Assembly (NCBI RefSeq): GCF_014084045.1
Contig: NZ_CP043732.1
Location: 248,001 to 312,000, forward strand
Length of the DNA: 64,000 nt
Source: Microbacterium esteraromaticum
GTDB lineage: Bacteria; Actinomycetota; Actinomycetes; Actinomycetales; Microbacteriaceae
Direction of reading: 5' to 3'
The translations under genes were made by a program, and so were the position numbers. The notes beneath the pieces were generated by a model. It ran no database searches and was not told the origin of the DNA. It was given only the letters and a program-made list of their open reading frames with translations. Position 1 is the first letter of the stretch; the number at the start of each line of letters is the position of its first letter. This document shows, one piece after another, positions 21,501 through 28,382 of the stretch.

Positions 21501-22200
21501 CGGCGACGTCGGCGAACGTCGAGACGACCAGACGGGGATGCACGGCGAAGGTGTCGATGGAGTGGGTGAGAGCACGCAGCTGGTCGATCACCGGCTGCGG
21601 CTTGAAGATGCCGCCGTCGTACGCGAGGGATGCCAGGCCCGCGGGATCGAGCTCGAGCCCGAAGTGCTCGCGTGCGACGCGCACGAGCTCGGGGTTGACC
21701 TCGAAGCGGCCGTGCAGCTTCAGCTCGAAGTCGGTGTGGTGCCGACGGATCGCCAGTGGGCGCAGCAGCACCGGCGCGGCGAAGTGCGCGCCGCCGATGC
21801 GCCAGCGCGCTATGCCGACCGCGAGCCGCACGGCCTCGATGCCGCGCACGGTGCGCAGCTCGGTGTTGCGCGCGGTGATCCGCTCCGCGGCCATGCGAGC
21901 CGTGCGCAGCCCCACCTCGTCGCGGAACAGGTTGGACAGCAGCGTGGAGCGGCCGGTGATGAACTGCGGCAGGCTGCCGGGGTGCGCCTTCGAGATGTCG
22001 ATGACGGACTCTGGAGCATCGGCGAATCCGGTCAGCGGAGACGCGCCGCCGAGATCGGCGGCCTGTGCGCGCAGGCTGGTGCGTCGCTCCTCCGCAGCGT
22101 GAGCGATGCCGACGCCGGTCGAGGAGTCGCTCAGATCACCGAGAGTCACTGCGGCCTGCTGGTCCGCGCTCTCCGCGTTCTTCGCCTCTCGTCGCCACAC
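18493..22200 (-). CDS. Superfamily 1 helicase-like protein with C-terminal MTES_1575-type nuclease domain, ATPase motifs degenerate
   Basis: A very large protein of 1,235 residues. The central and C-terminal parts follow the order of superfamily 1 helicases: a P-loop-like LPGTGGTQTVIN at about 309-320, the motif III-like FGDPVTQRPTPF, SYRAGGEDLAELINDAFYGG, and motif VI-like VGMTRARRSMVIVS. However, the P-loop lysine is glycine (GTGG for GTGK) and the motif II position reads LLVDAAAVN, without the Asp-Glu pair. The last 90 residues (LARELRRLGASVDVDYRG, then VVIESDP and RLRPQVLRRLGWHYVRV) look like the PD-(D/E)xK domain that Pfam, as I recall, named after Microbacterium testaceum MTES_1575. GTG at 22200 follows TAGGCT by six bases, suggesting a leaderless message. 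A DNA-repair or defence role is possible; ATP-driven activity is doubtful. Confidence 0.78.
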   Translation of the reverse strand: MWRREAKNAESADQQAAVTLGDLSDSSTGVGIAHAAEERRTSLRAQAADLGGASPLTGFADAPESVIDISKAHPGSLPQFITGRSTLLSNLFRDEVGLRTARMAAERITARNTELRTVRGIEAVRLAVGIARWRIGGAHFAAPVLLRPLAIRRHHTDFELKLHGRFEVNPELVRVAREHFGLELDPAGLASLAYDGGIFKPQPVIDQLRALTHSIDTFAVHPRLVVSTFADVADAMVRDMVDLDHPVLNALGGHVGDREQVTAPRELPATAGPDDRAPASESLLLDADSEQEEVLARIAAGHSLVVSTLPGTGGTQTVINALGAFVRSGRRVLVVSARRSTLDGVRHRLAGVGLDGLAVSPSRARRDLIAAITRSEKATQPKAAELDEALVRLRTVLRDYRRALAEPVGRTGASVLDATRELTRLASLPVPPSTGARLSMETLEKLAGDRRDAARSLTRAAQLGEFRFGPDDSPWYGVSFDSAEAAQKAHELAGRLHGSAVPSLLERGYELIAQTSMRPFGTIDELGEYVRLLQGIRDSLDRFSPTVFERPLGELIQAHGSRRDAPGMSSANRRRLKKLAREYVRPGAHVSEMHEALLRIQQQRTQWQRYVEAGVAPQVPLGLSDVHVAWQRVSAELSDLDHALGRREPLSSLPVARLVRTLSGLAARSAVFDNLVERTQIRDALAGLGLRPLLSDLSVRHVPEERVSAELEFAWWQSLLERALQDDRSLLGANTAVVDRLERDFRLVDEAHTAMAGPLLAWNLASQWRIAIVDEPEQAAHLRRALKSGDATTAEIVAAAPDLTRVLAPVWIASPYEVPLIPDSVEFDAVLLVDAAAVNLAETAPAIRRARQIVAFGDPVTQRPTPFTVATVSDPDWEPEVEFDDVSIFERLAELFPVMTLTRSYRAGGEDLAELINDAFYGGEIVSLPWAGSYLGRGSLTVDYVEGGVGTPDPESGAVESPDAEVARVVTLAVEHAIHRPSESLMVITASRRHAERVRAAVASAFAGRSDVADFVGRDTAEPFAVLTLEESVAESRDRVIFSLGFGLTKHGRVLSDFGDLSQQDGERLLTVGMTRARRSMVIVSCIRPSAFDEGRLEHGASTLMSILGGLAARGRDARLEDLADPLTLALARELRRLGASVDVDYRGLLPLVAQHDGRAVVIESDPETSGESLRESVRLRPQVLRRLGWHYVRVHAFDLYSDPATVARRIGSVLGIDEDAVRAENDTQPLDLDD

Positions 22201-22373
22201 ACCGCAAGCCTAGGCGCGACACGCGCGACCAGCGGTATTCCGGGCCGTTTCGCTGCGATTCTGCCAGTGGTCCCGTCGATGCACTCCCCTGCACAGAGGG
22301 CGGGACGCGCGAGTTGTCCACGTCGGCCGTGATATCGGCGTCTCGCCCTCGCTCTGCAGAGCAGGATGGGGGC

Positions 22374-22904
22374 ATGAGTTATCGCTACGACTTCGCGCCG
22401 ACGCCGTTCGGCGATGCCCTCGCGGTCTTCTCGGATGACGGCATCGTGAGCTTCGATCTGTCGGAGTCGGCCGACCCCGGTGTTCCGTGGCTGCTCGAGA
22501 GCGTCAGCCGGCGCCTCGGCGCTGTGCCGGAGGCGACACCGGGAGCGGCGGACGAGCTGACGGAGGCTCTCGATTCGTACTTCGACGGCGAGCCGGTGCG
22601 GTTCGACGAGCACTTCGCATTCGACTGGCGCCTCGTCGACGGGTTCAGCCGGTCGGCGCTGCAGACGGTCTGCACCATCCCGTGGGGCGAGACGATGAGC
22701 TACGGTGAGGTCGCGGTGCTCGCGGGTAGTCCCGGCGCCGCGCGAGCGGTGGGAAGCGCATGCCGGCAGACGCCGCTGTCTGTGATCGTGCCTGTGCACC
22801 GCGTCATCCGCTCCGACGGCGCGCCCGGTCACTATGGCGCGTATCCGGAGCGCAAGCGCTATCTGCTCGATCTCGAGCGCGAGGCCTCGGCGGCGCGCTC
22901 GTGA
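22374..22904 (+). CDS. Alkyltransferase-like protein (Ogt/MGMT family) lacking the active cysteine
   Basis: The 176-residue protein has both parts of the O6-alkylguanine-DNA alkyltransferase fold: an N-terminal domain of about 85 residues and the C-terminal DNA-binding domain with IPWGETMSYGEVA and AVGSACRQ. The repair motif that is normally PCHRV reads PVHRV (residues 140-144), so the methyl-accepting cysteine is valine. The usual asparagine of the preceding NP hinge is also changed. Alkyltransferase-like (ATL) proteins, which replace the cysteine with tryptophan or alanine, bind damaged guanine and hand it to nucleotide excision repair. This may be such a protein with an unusual valine. It cannot act as a normal Ogt. 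Confidence 0.82.
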   Translation: MSYRYDFAPTPFGDALAVFSDDGIVSFDLSESADPGVPWLLESVSRRLGAVPEATPGAADELTEALDSYFDGEPVRFDEHFAFDWRLVDGFSRSALQTVCTIPWGETMSYGEVAVLAGSPGAARAVGSACRQTPLSVIVPVHRVIRSDGAPGHYGAYPERKRYLLDLEREASAARS

Positions 22905-22908
22905 ACGA

Positions 22909-22943
22909 AGCGGAGCCCGGCGTGTAGGCCGCCGGGCTCCGCT
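22909..22943. terminator. Bidirectional terminator
   Basis: A perfect 14-bp stem (AGCGGAGCCCGGCG) with a seven-base loop lies five bases past the alkyltransferase-like gene and 46 bases past the convergent acetate symporter gene. Confidence 0.82.
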
Positions 22944-22989
22944 CCTGCCGTGCTGGGGACACGGCACTCGGGTATCTCTGGGGAGAGAT

Positions 22990-24609
22990 CTAGTGGTCCA
23001 CCGCCTTCTCCGCACCATAGCCGGTCAGCGAGCGGACTTCCATCTCTGCTGCGAGAGCCCTCGACTCCGCCGACCTCGCTGTGACCGTTCCGATCCAGCC
23101 GAGCAGGAAGCCCAGCGGGATCGAGATGATGCCCGGGTTGTTCAGCGGGAAGATGGCGATGTCGATGCCCGGGATCATCGCCTTCTCGTTGCCCGAGAAC
23201 ACCGGCGAGATCACGATCAGACCGATGGCCGCGATCAGTCCGCCGTACATGCTCCACACGGCTCCGCGCGTGTTGAAGCGCTTCCAGAAGAGCGAGTAGA
23301 GGATGGTCGGAAGGTTCGCCGACGCCGCGATCGCGAAGGCGAGGGCCACCAGGAAGGCGATGTTCTGCCCCTGCGCGCCGATTCCGCCGACGATGGCCAG
23401 CACGCCGATCACGATCACCGTGCGACGGGCGACCTTCACCTCGCCGTTCGGGTCGGATGCACCCGTCCCGTCCTTGCCTCGCTTGATGACATTGGAGTAG
23501 ATGTCGTGCGCGAACGACGCGGCCGCGGTGATCGTGAGCCCTGCCACCACGGCGAGGATCGTCGCGAACGCCACCGCCGAGATGAAGCCCATCAGCAGCG
23601 GACCGCCCAGAGCCTGGGCGAGAAGCGGCGCCGCGGAGTTCACCCCTCCGGGTGCGGCTGCGATGCGCTCCGGGCCCACCAGGGCACCCGCACCGTAGCC
23701 GAGCACGAGCGTGAGCAGGTAGAACCCGCCGATGAGCCAGATCGCCCAGACCACGGAGCGACGGGCCTCTTTGGCCGTCGGCACGGTGTAGAACCGCATC
23801 AGAACGTGCGGCAGTCCTGCGGTGCCGAGCACGAGAGCCATGCCGAGCGAGAGGAAGTCGAGCGGATTGGCACCGTACTGCAGTCCGGGTCCGAGGATCT
23901 TGTCACCCGAAGGCGACTCCGCCACGGCTGCCTCGAGCAGCGTGTTCAGGCTGAACCCGTGCTGCGCGAGAACCCAGATCGTCATCGCGAGAGCACCCGC
24001 GATCAGCAGCACCGCCTTCACGATCTGCACCCAGGTGGTGCCCTTCATGCCGCCGATGAGCACGTAGACGATCATCAGCACGCCGACGATCGCGATCACG
24101 AGCGACTGGCCGATCCTGTCGTCGATGCCGAGCAGCAGCGAGACCAGGCCGCCCGCTCCCGACATCTGCGCGAGCAGGTAGAAGAAGCACACCGCGAGGG
24201 TGGTCAGCGCCGCAGCCATGCGCACAGGACGCTGCTTCAGGCGGAAGGCGAGCACGTCGGCCATGGTGAACTTGCCGGTGTTGCGCATCAGCTCGGCGAC
24301 GAGCAGCAGTGCGACGAGCCAGGCCACGAGGAATCCGATCGAGTAGAGGAACCCGTCGTAGCCGTTCAGGGCGATCGCGCCGCAGATCCCGAGGAACGAG
24401 GCGGCAGAGAGGTAGTCGCCCGCGATGGCGAAGCCGTTCTGGGTGCCGCTGAACGAGCGCCCTGCGGCGTAGTAGTCGGCCGCTGTCTTGTTGTTGCGGC
24501 TGGCACGGATGACGATGAACAGCGTCACGGCGACGAAGGCGCCGAAGATCGCGATGTTCAGCACCGGGTCGTTCTTGACCGCTTCTGCAGCCAGCGGAAT
24601 CGTCGTCAT
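22990..24609 (-). CDS. actP: Sodium:solute symporter, cation/acetate type
   Basis: This 539-residue protein is a member of the sodium:solute symporters with about 13 membrane segments. The opening DYYAAGRSFSGTQNGFAIAGDYLSAASFLG is the acetate-permease (ActP) signature (split here around positions 45-75). GMKGTTWVQIVKAVLL and GTAGLPHVLMRFYTVP are further ActP motifs. Substrates are acetate, propionate or related short acids. It overlaps the DUF485 gene by four bases, the standard pairing for ActP. The DUF485 protein is its small partner. The regulator next door with GAF and LuxR domains probably responds to carbon supply. Confidence 0.88.
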   Translation of the reverse strand: MTTIPLAAEAVKNDPVLNIAIFGAFVAVTLFIVIRASRNNKTAADYYAAGRSFSGTQNGFAIAGDYLSAASFLGICGAIALNGYDGFLYSIGFLVAWLVALLLVAELMRNTGKFTMADVLAFRLKQRPVRMAAALTTLAVCFFYLLAQMSGAGGLVSLLLGIDDRIGQSLVIAIVGVLMIVYVLIGGMKGTTWVQIVKAVLLIAGALAMTIWVLAQHGFSLNTLLEAAVAESPSGDKILGPGLQYGANPLDFLSLGMALVLGTAGLPHVLMRFYTVPTAKEARRSVVWAIWLIGGFYLLTLVLGYGAGALVGPERIAAAPGGVNSAAPLLAQALGGPLLMGFISAVAFATILAVVAGLTITAAASFAHDIYSNVIKRGKDGTGASDPNGEVKVARRTVIVIGVLAIVGGIGAQGQNIAFLVALAFAIAASANLPTILYSLFWKRFNTRGAVWSMYGGLIAAIGLIVISPVFSGNEKAMIPGIDIAIFPLNNPGIISIPLGFLLGWIGTVTARSAESRALAAEMEVRSLTGYGAEKAVDH

Positions 24610-24953
24610 GACCGGGCCTCCGTCTTCTCGAGCTCTTCTCGGATCTCGGTCGCAATGGGGTCGAGCCTGCGATTGGCGAATGACACATAAGCCATCGTGA
24701 TGACGAACGTCGTCACGAATTGGCCCAGTCCCATCAGCAGCCCTATGGTGATGTCGCCCCAGACCCGCTGACTCATGAAGTCGGTTGCGAACGCGGCGAG
24801 CAGCACATAAACGAAATACCAGATGAGGAAGAGCGCGGCCATCGGGAAGACGAATGACCGCTGCATTCGCTTCAGTCCCTGAAATCTCTCCGATTCCTCG
24901 ACAGCGATGTAGTCGATTCCCTGAGCGGAATCGCCCGTCGTCGGTTGTGCCAT
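24606..24953 (-). CDS. DUF485 membrane protein, partner of the acetate symporter
   Basis: A 115-residue protein with two membrane segments (FPMAALFLIWYFVYVLLAAF and IGLLMGLGQFVTTFVITMAYV) separated by a short loop, followed by FANRRLDPIATEIRE, the conserved end of DUF485 proteins. These are encoded just before ActP-type symporters (YjcH in E. coli). The start at 24953 has GGAGG seven bases ahead; an upstream in-frame ATG does not. It is the first gene of the pair. Confidence 0.9.
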   Translation of the reverse strand: MAQPTTGDSAQGIDYIAVEESERFQGLKRMQRSFVFPMAALFLIWYFVYVLLAAFATDFMSQRVWGDITIGLLMGLGQFVTTFVITMAYVSFANRRLDPIATEIREELEKTEARS

Positions 24954-25062
24954 GGGGCCTCCTTGCCACATGTCCATCGTCAGCGTGACGGGGTATCACG
25001 CGGTGGTATCGTCGACGCTACGAAACGGGCGGGTGCTGTCGTCACCCCGAAAGTTGGTACCA

Positions 25063-25917
25063 GTGGACGCGGACAAGCGCATCGGCACGGCCGAGGACCT
25101 CGTCGCCGACGGCGTCCGCGAACTGGCTCACCGCACGCGCTTCCCGGTGGCATTCGGCGGACTCATCGAAGACGGGGTCGTGCGGGTGACGAGCATCGTC
25201 GGCAACCGCACGCACAGCCTGGACGGCTTGAACGTGCGTCCCGAGCGCGGGCTCGGGGGCCGCGCGATGATCGAGCTGCGACCGCGGATGACCAGCGACT
25301 ACCGCACGTCGCAGCACATCACCCACGACTACGACGTGTTCGTGCTCGGCGAGGGCCTGCGCACTCTGCTCGCGCTGCCGATAGTCGTGGAAGGACGTCC
25401 TCGCGGCGTGCTCTACGCCGGCGCGTGGGAGGAGACCCCGATCGGCGGCGTGACGACCGCGCCGGCGATGAGCGTGGCCCAGAGCGTCGCGAACGAGCTG
25501 CACATCCGCGACGAGGTCGAGCGCCGTATGCGATCGATGAGAGCGGAGCCTGCGCTGGAGGGCTCGCACCTCGAAGATCTCAGGGAGAGCTTCGCCGAGC
25601 TGCGCAGCATCGCCGCCTCGGTCGCCGACGAGAAGCTGCGAGAGCGCATCGCCGCCGTCGAACGACGCCTCGTCGGCGCCGCCGCCCCTGAGCCGTCTGC
25701 CGTGACGGGAGCGATCAGCACGGTGCGACTCTCGCCGCGCGAGACGGACGTCCTCGCGTGCGCCGCCCTCGGTGCGACGAATGCGGAGGTCGCCGCGCAG
25801 CTCGGATTGAAAGAAGGCACGGTCAAGGCCTATCTCGGCGCGGCGATGTCGAAACTCGACGCCTCCACGCGCCATGCTGCCGTGGCGCGGGCCCGCCGCG
25901 CCGGCCTTCTTCCCTGA
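25063..25917 (+). CDS. GAF-domain LuxR-type regulator
   Basis: The protein of about 284 residues has an N-terminal GAF-like sensor region (from TAEDLVADGVRELAHRTRFPVAFGGLIEDG to RPRGVLYAGAW) and a C-terminal LuxR helix-turn-helix (LSPRETDVLACAALGATNAE, VAAQLGLKEGTVKAYLGAAM). A helical linker with VADEKLRERIAAVERRL lies between them. The start is uncertain: GTG at 25063 gives a protein that begins just before the sensor domain and leaves room for promoters; ATG at 24970 or 24952 would overlap the divergent gene start. It diverges from the DUF485-actP pair and is a good candidate for its regulator. Homologues near ActP are often called RamB-like or GAF regulators without proof. Confidence 0.82.
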   Translation: MDADKRIGTAEDLVADGVRELAHRTRFPVAFGGLIEDGVVRVTSIVGNRTHSLDGLNVRPERGLGGRAMIELRPRMTSDYRTSQHITHDYDVFVLGEGLRTLLALPIVVEGRPRGVLYAGAWEETPIGGVTTAPAMSVAQSVANELHIRDEVERRMRSMRAEPALEGSHLEDLRESFAELRSIAASVADEKLRERIAAVERRLVGAAAPEPSAVTGAISTVRLSPRETDVLACAALGATNAEVAAQLGLKEGTVKAYLGAAMSKLDASTRHAAVARARRAGLLP

Positions 25918-25971
25918 CCGACCGCGAAAATCAATTCGGCGGACATTTCCGGCTGGAATGCGGCCCGTGGA

Positions 25972-25999
25972 TTGCACGGATCAATGCGGGTCGAATAAT
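25972..25999 (+). promoter_or_regulatory. Promoter of lsr2
   Basis: TTGCAC at 25972-25977 and AATAAT at 25994-25999 are 16 bp apart, and the ATG follows ten bases later with no Shine-Dalgarno site. This suggests a very short or absent leader. Confidence 0.6.
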
Positions 26000-26008
26000 G
26001 TCATCTGC

Positions 26009-26353
26009 ATGGCTCGAAGAATTGTGCATCAACTGGTCGACGACATCGACGGAACGCTGCTCGACGCAGGCGAAGGAGAGACCGTCCATTTCGCATTGAA
26101 CGGGGTCGCCTATGAGATCGATCTGACGAATTCCCACGCAGAGGAGCTGCGCGATGCGCTCGCTCCGTACATCGAGGCGGGCCGACGTGCGGCGGGCTCC
26201 TCCTCTTCCCGCCCGTCGGCGCCCCGCCGCCGTGCCGCTCGCAGCTCGGAGACAGTCGAGATCCGCGAATGGGCGAAGAAGCAGGGCCTGAAGGTCTCGG
26301 AGCGGGGGCGGATCGCCGCCGACGTGGTCGAGGCCTATCGCGCCGCGCACTGA
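26009..26353 (+). CDS. lsr2: Lsr2-family nucleoid-associated protein
   Basis: This 114-residue protein coats and silences AT-rich, often foreign DNA in actinobacteria. The N-terminal dimerisation domain begins MARRIVHQLVDDIDG and includes VHFALNGVAYEIDL. A Ser/Arg linker follows. The C-terminal DNA-binding domain, IREWAKKQGLKVSERGRI, carries the Arg-Gly-Arg that inserts in the minor groove. Length and both domains are standard. It is followed by a strong terminator and tRNA-Arg. Confidence 0.94.
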   Translation: MARRIVHQLVDDIDGTLLDAGEGETVHFALNGVAYEIDLTNSHAEELRDALAPYIEAGRRAAGSSSSRPSAPRRRAARSSETVEIREWAKKQGLKVSERGRIAADVVEAYRAAH

Positions 26354-26360
26354 CATCCGG

Positions 26361-26402
26361 ATGCCGGTGGCCGAGGTTCCGATGGACCTCGGCCACCGGC
26401 AT
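26361..26402 (+). terminator. Terminator after lsr2
   Basis: A perfect 17-bp stem (ATGCCGGTGGCCGAGGT) with an eight-base loop begins seven bases behind the lsr2 stop. No T run follows, as is common in high-GC actinobacteria. Confidence 0.8.
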
Positions 26403-26436
26403 GTCGCGGCACGTCGCCCCGGTAGACTTGTGGTGC

Positions 26437-26510
26437 GCCTTCGTAGCTCAGCTGGATAGAGCAGCCCTCTCCTAAAGGGCAGGTCGCAGGTTCGAATCCT
26501 GTCGAGGGCA
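26437..26510 (+). tRNA. tRNA-Arg (anticodon CCT)
   Basis: The cloverleaf is complete: acceptor GCCTTCG with CGAGGGC, D-arm AGCTCAGCTGGATAGAGC, anticodon stem GCCCT/AGGGC around CTCCTAA, and TTCGAATC in the T-loop. CCT reads AGG, a rare arginine codon in this GC-rich genome. A TAGACT box at 26423-26428 is the likely -10. CCA is not encoded. Confidence 0.95.
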
Positions 26511-26511
26511 C

Positions 26512-26554
26512 GATCGTTGAAGGGGCCGCCCGGAGGGTGGCCCCTTCAACGATC
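26512..26554 (+). terminator. Terminator after tRNA-Arg
   Basis: A perfect 16-bp stem (GATCGTTGAAGGGGCC) starts two bases past the tRNA, with an 11-base loop that can pair further. Confidence 0.82.
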
Positions 26555-26566
26555 TACACCTCTCGT

Positions 26567-26750
26567 CAGTCGGGCCCCATCGGGCAGGAGGCTCCGCGCG
26601 CCGCCCCTCTCCTCCACCCGAACGCACTCGCCCGACTGCGGCGCGCGGAGGGCCCGATGGGGATGCGAGGGCACGCTCCCCCACTGCGGCTCGAGGGCAC
26701 GCTCCCCCCTATTGCGGCTCGAGCGCACGAGCGCGAAATGCGCTGCGCGG
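26567..26750. repeat. Gene-free stretch with nested inverted and direct repeats
   Basis: No gene is supported here. CAGTCGGGC (26567-26575) pairs with GCCCGACTG (26630-26638). The segment 26575-26604 (CCCCATCGGGC, later CTCCGCGCGCCGC) is an imperfect inverse of 26638-26662 (GCGGCGCGCGGAG, later CCCGATGGGG). Beyond that GAGGGCACGCTCCCCC occurs twice (26673-26712), each followed by a short GCGGCTC-containing unit. The inverted parts could form a large hairpin. It may be a REP-like element or the relic of duplicated terminators. Confidence 0.55.
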
Positions 26751-27248
26751 CTAGGCCGCCAGAGCCAAATAGCGCTCCCACACCGGATCTCCGCGCTCTG
26801 CACCGCGCACAACCCATGTGCCGCCGTGCGGCGCACGCGGCACCCGACGCAGCTCCCATCCCATCTCCTGCGGCGTGCGGTCGCTCTTCGCGTTGTTGCA
26901 GCGCAGACAGCAGGCGACCAGATTCTCCCAGCTGTCCGCTCCCCCGCGAGAGCGCGGCATGATGTGGTCGATGGTGGAGGCCGCCTTGCCGCAGTAGCCG
27001 CAGCGATGGTCATCGCGGCGCAGCACTCCGCGCCGAGTCACCGGCTGACGACGCGCGGTCGGCACGCGCACGTAGCGGGTGAGCAGGATCACGACCGGCC
27101 GGTCGTAGCGTCTGCGTCCGGCGATGACTGGATCATCCTCCACGCGCTCGATCACGCTGGCCTTCTCATTCATCACGAGAACCATGGCTCTCTTGAACGA
27201 GATCACCGTCAGGGGCTCGTATCCGGCGTTCAGGACCAGTGTGCGCAT
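26751..27248 (-). CDS. HNH endonuclease
   Basis: A 165-residue protein. The N-terminal half (MRTLVLNAGYEPLTVISFKR, then RAMVLVMNEKASVI) is the conserved lead of a common actinobacterial HNH family. The HNH core follows: two zinc-binding cysteine pairs, CGYC and CLRC, with IDHIMPRSRGG carrying the catalytic Asp-His and NLVACCLRCNNAK carrying the second asparagine/histidine segment. Start ATG at 27248 has AGAGG ahead. The members of this family are chromosomal, not phage-linked, and their role is unknown. No partner gene overlaps it. Confidence 0.9.
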   Translation of the reverse strand: MRTLVLNAGYEPLTVISFKRAMVLVMNEKASVIERVEDDPVIAGRRRYDRPVVILLTRYVRVPTARRQPVTRRGVLRRDDHRCGYCGKAASTIDHIMPRSRGGADSWENLVACCLRCNNAKSDRTPQEMGWELRRVPRAPHGGTWVVRGAERGDPVWERYLALAA

Positions 27249-27337
27249 CGTCGTTATCCTCTCGATCCGCCGGGATGGCTTCCCGGCACTCTCGACTCAC
27301 ACGTCGCCGTCGGAGCGGGAGAGGACGCGGATACGAA

Positions 27338-27367
27338 GAAAGGCGCTGTCTACAGACAGCGCCTTTC
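27338..27367. terminator. Terminator
   Basis: A perfect 13-bp stem (GAAAGGCGCTGTC) with the loop TACA. On the minus strand it would end the transcript of the possible small gene at 27350-27460, whose stop codon sits in the loop. Confidence 0.8.
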
Positions 27368-27460
27368 GCGCTCGGTCAGACCGAGATGGATCTGCGGGCA
27401 TTGCCGAAGGACCAGACGACCGAGCGCATCCATGGTGCGGATGCCCGGTATCGGCTCCAT
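27350..27460 (-). CDS. Possible 36-residue protein of unknown function
   Basis: Within the 306-base gap between the HNH gene and the M23 peptidase gene, the minus strand has GGGAGGAAG seven bases before an ATG at 27460. The frame (MEPIPGIRTMDALGRLVL at its start) runs 36 codons and stops inside the loop of a terminator hairpin. The ribosome site is among the best in the window. No family is recognised. It is followed, after the terminator, by the HNH gene. The rest of the gap, 27368-27457 and 27461-27554, shows no other gene. Confidence 0.45.
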   Translation of the reverse strand: MEPIPGIRTMDALGRLVLRQCPQIHLGLTERERRCL

Positions 27461-27554
27461 CGGCTTCCTCCCGTCCGTTCGACGACGCGTTCAGGGTAAC
27501 CCATCCGCATGAACAGCGGACGTATCGCGCCTGAACGGCCCGAAGACGTGTCGG

Positions 27555-28382
27555 TCAGCCGGCGTTGGCGCGCAGCCAGCCGATCGGCTCGACCAGTGAT
27601 CCGTTGACCTTGACCTCGAAGTGCAGGTGCGCCCCGTAGGAGCGACCCGTGTTGCCCACCTTGCCGATGAACTGGCCGGGCTCGACCGTCTGGCCGGCCT
27701 GCACGGCGCGGGTGCCGTTGGTCATGTGCGCGTAGAGCGTCGACACGCGCTTGCCGCCCACGACCGAGTCGATGACGACGGCCACGCCGTATCCGAAGTA
27801 GCTCTCGGACGAGACGCGCACCACGCCGCCCGTGGCGGCGAAGATCGGAGTGCCTGCGGGCGCGACCATGTCGGCACCGTTGTGGCTGCCGCTGAGCGTG
27901 CGGCTGACGTAGTAGGAGCCCTGGGGCAGCGGGTAGCGGACGGCACCGGACCCTGCGGCGACGAGGCGGAGGTCGGCGTCGCTGAGTCGGCCACCCCCCT
28001 GAGTGCTGGAGGCGACGCGGGCCGCGGCAGCGGCTGCTGCGGCGCGCTCCTTGGCGGCCTCCTCGGCCTTCTTCTTCGCGATCTCATCGGGGGTCGTGGC
28101 CGAATAGGTGCCGCGCTCGAGCGGAGCACTGGTGGCCTCCGATGCCACGACGAGCGACTGCGCGTCGTCGAACGCCATCTGCTGCAGAGTGGTGGCCTCG
28201 GCCGGAGCAGGCTTCGAGGAGGCCAGTGCCGGAAGCGCGACACCCGCGACGAGGGCGCAGACTGCGCCGAGGATCGCGACGGTGCGCATGGGCTTGACGC
28301 TTGAGCGGGCTGCGCGAGGTGCTCGACCTCGAGTGGGCTTCGGGTTGCCAGCGGACTCGGTCGGGGCGATTTCTTCGGCCAA
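27555..28382 (-). CDS. M23-family peptidoglycan peptidase (LytM-like), membrane-anchored
   Basis: This 275-residue protein has a short basic N-terminus, a membrane or signal segment (VAILGAVCALVAGVALPALA, about 34-53), an Ala/Lys-rich helical stretch (100-125) that probably forms a coiled coil, and a C-terminal M23 domain. The zinc ligands are visible: H and D of SHNGADMVAP, and H of HLHFEV, with YAHM between. It cuts peptidoglycan cross-links, or, as a DipM/EnvC-like factor, controls other hydrolases. The start is TTG at 28382, eight bases after AGGAGGA. It has its own promoter and a long leader. Confidence 0.87.
   Translation of the reverse strand: MAEEIAPTESAGNPKPTRGRAPRAARSSVKPMRTVAILGAVCALVAGVALPALASSKPAPAEATTLQQMAFDDAQSLVVASEATSAPLERGTYSATTPDEIAKKKAEEAAKERAAAAAAAARVASSTQGGGRLSDADLRLVAAGSGAVRYPLPQGSYYVSRTLSGSHNGADMVAPAGTPIFAATGGVVRVSSESYFGYGVAVVIDSVVGGKRVSTLYAHMTNGTRAVQAGQTVEPGQFIGKVGNTGRSYGAHLHFEVKVNGSLVEPIGWLRANAG

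Noticed and set aside
18427..22332. Long plus-strand frames opposite the helicase-nuclease
   Set aside because: Arg/Gly/Asp-rich composition without initiation sites; antisense shadow of a real gene with strong motifs.
26437..26510. Integration site at tRNA-Arg (or at tRNA-Ala, tRNA-Thr)
   Set aside because: No integrase, no repeat of the tRNA 3' end and no mobile genes were found beside any of the three tRNAs.
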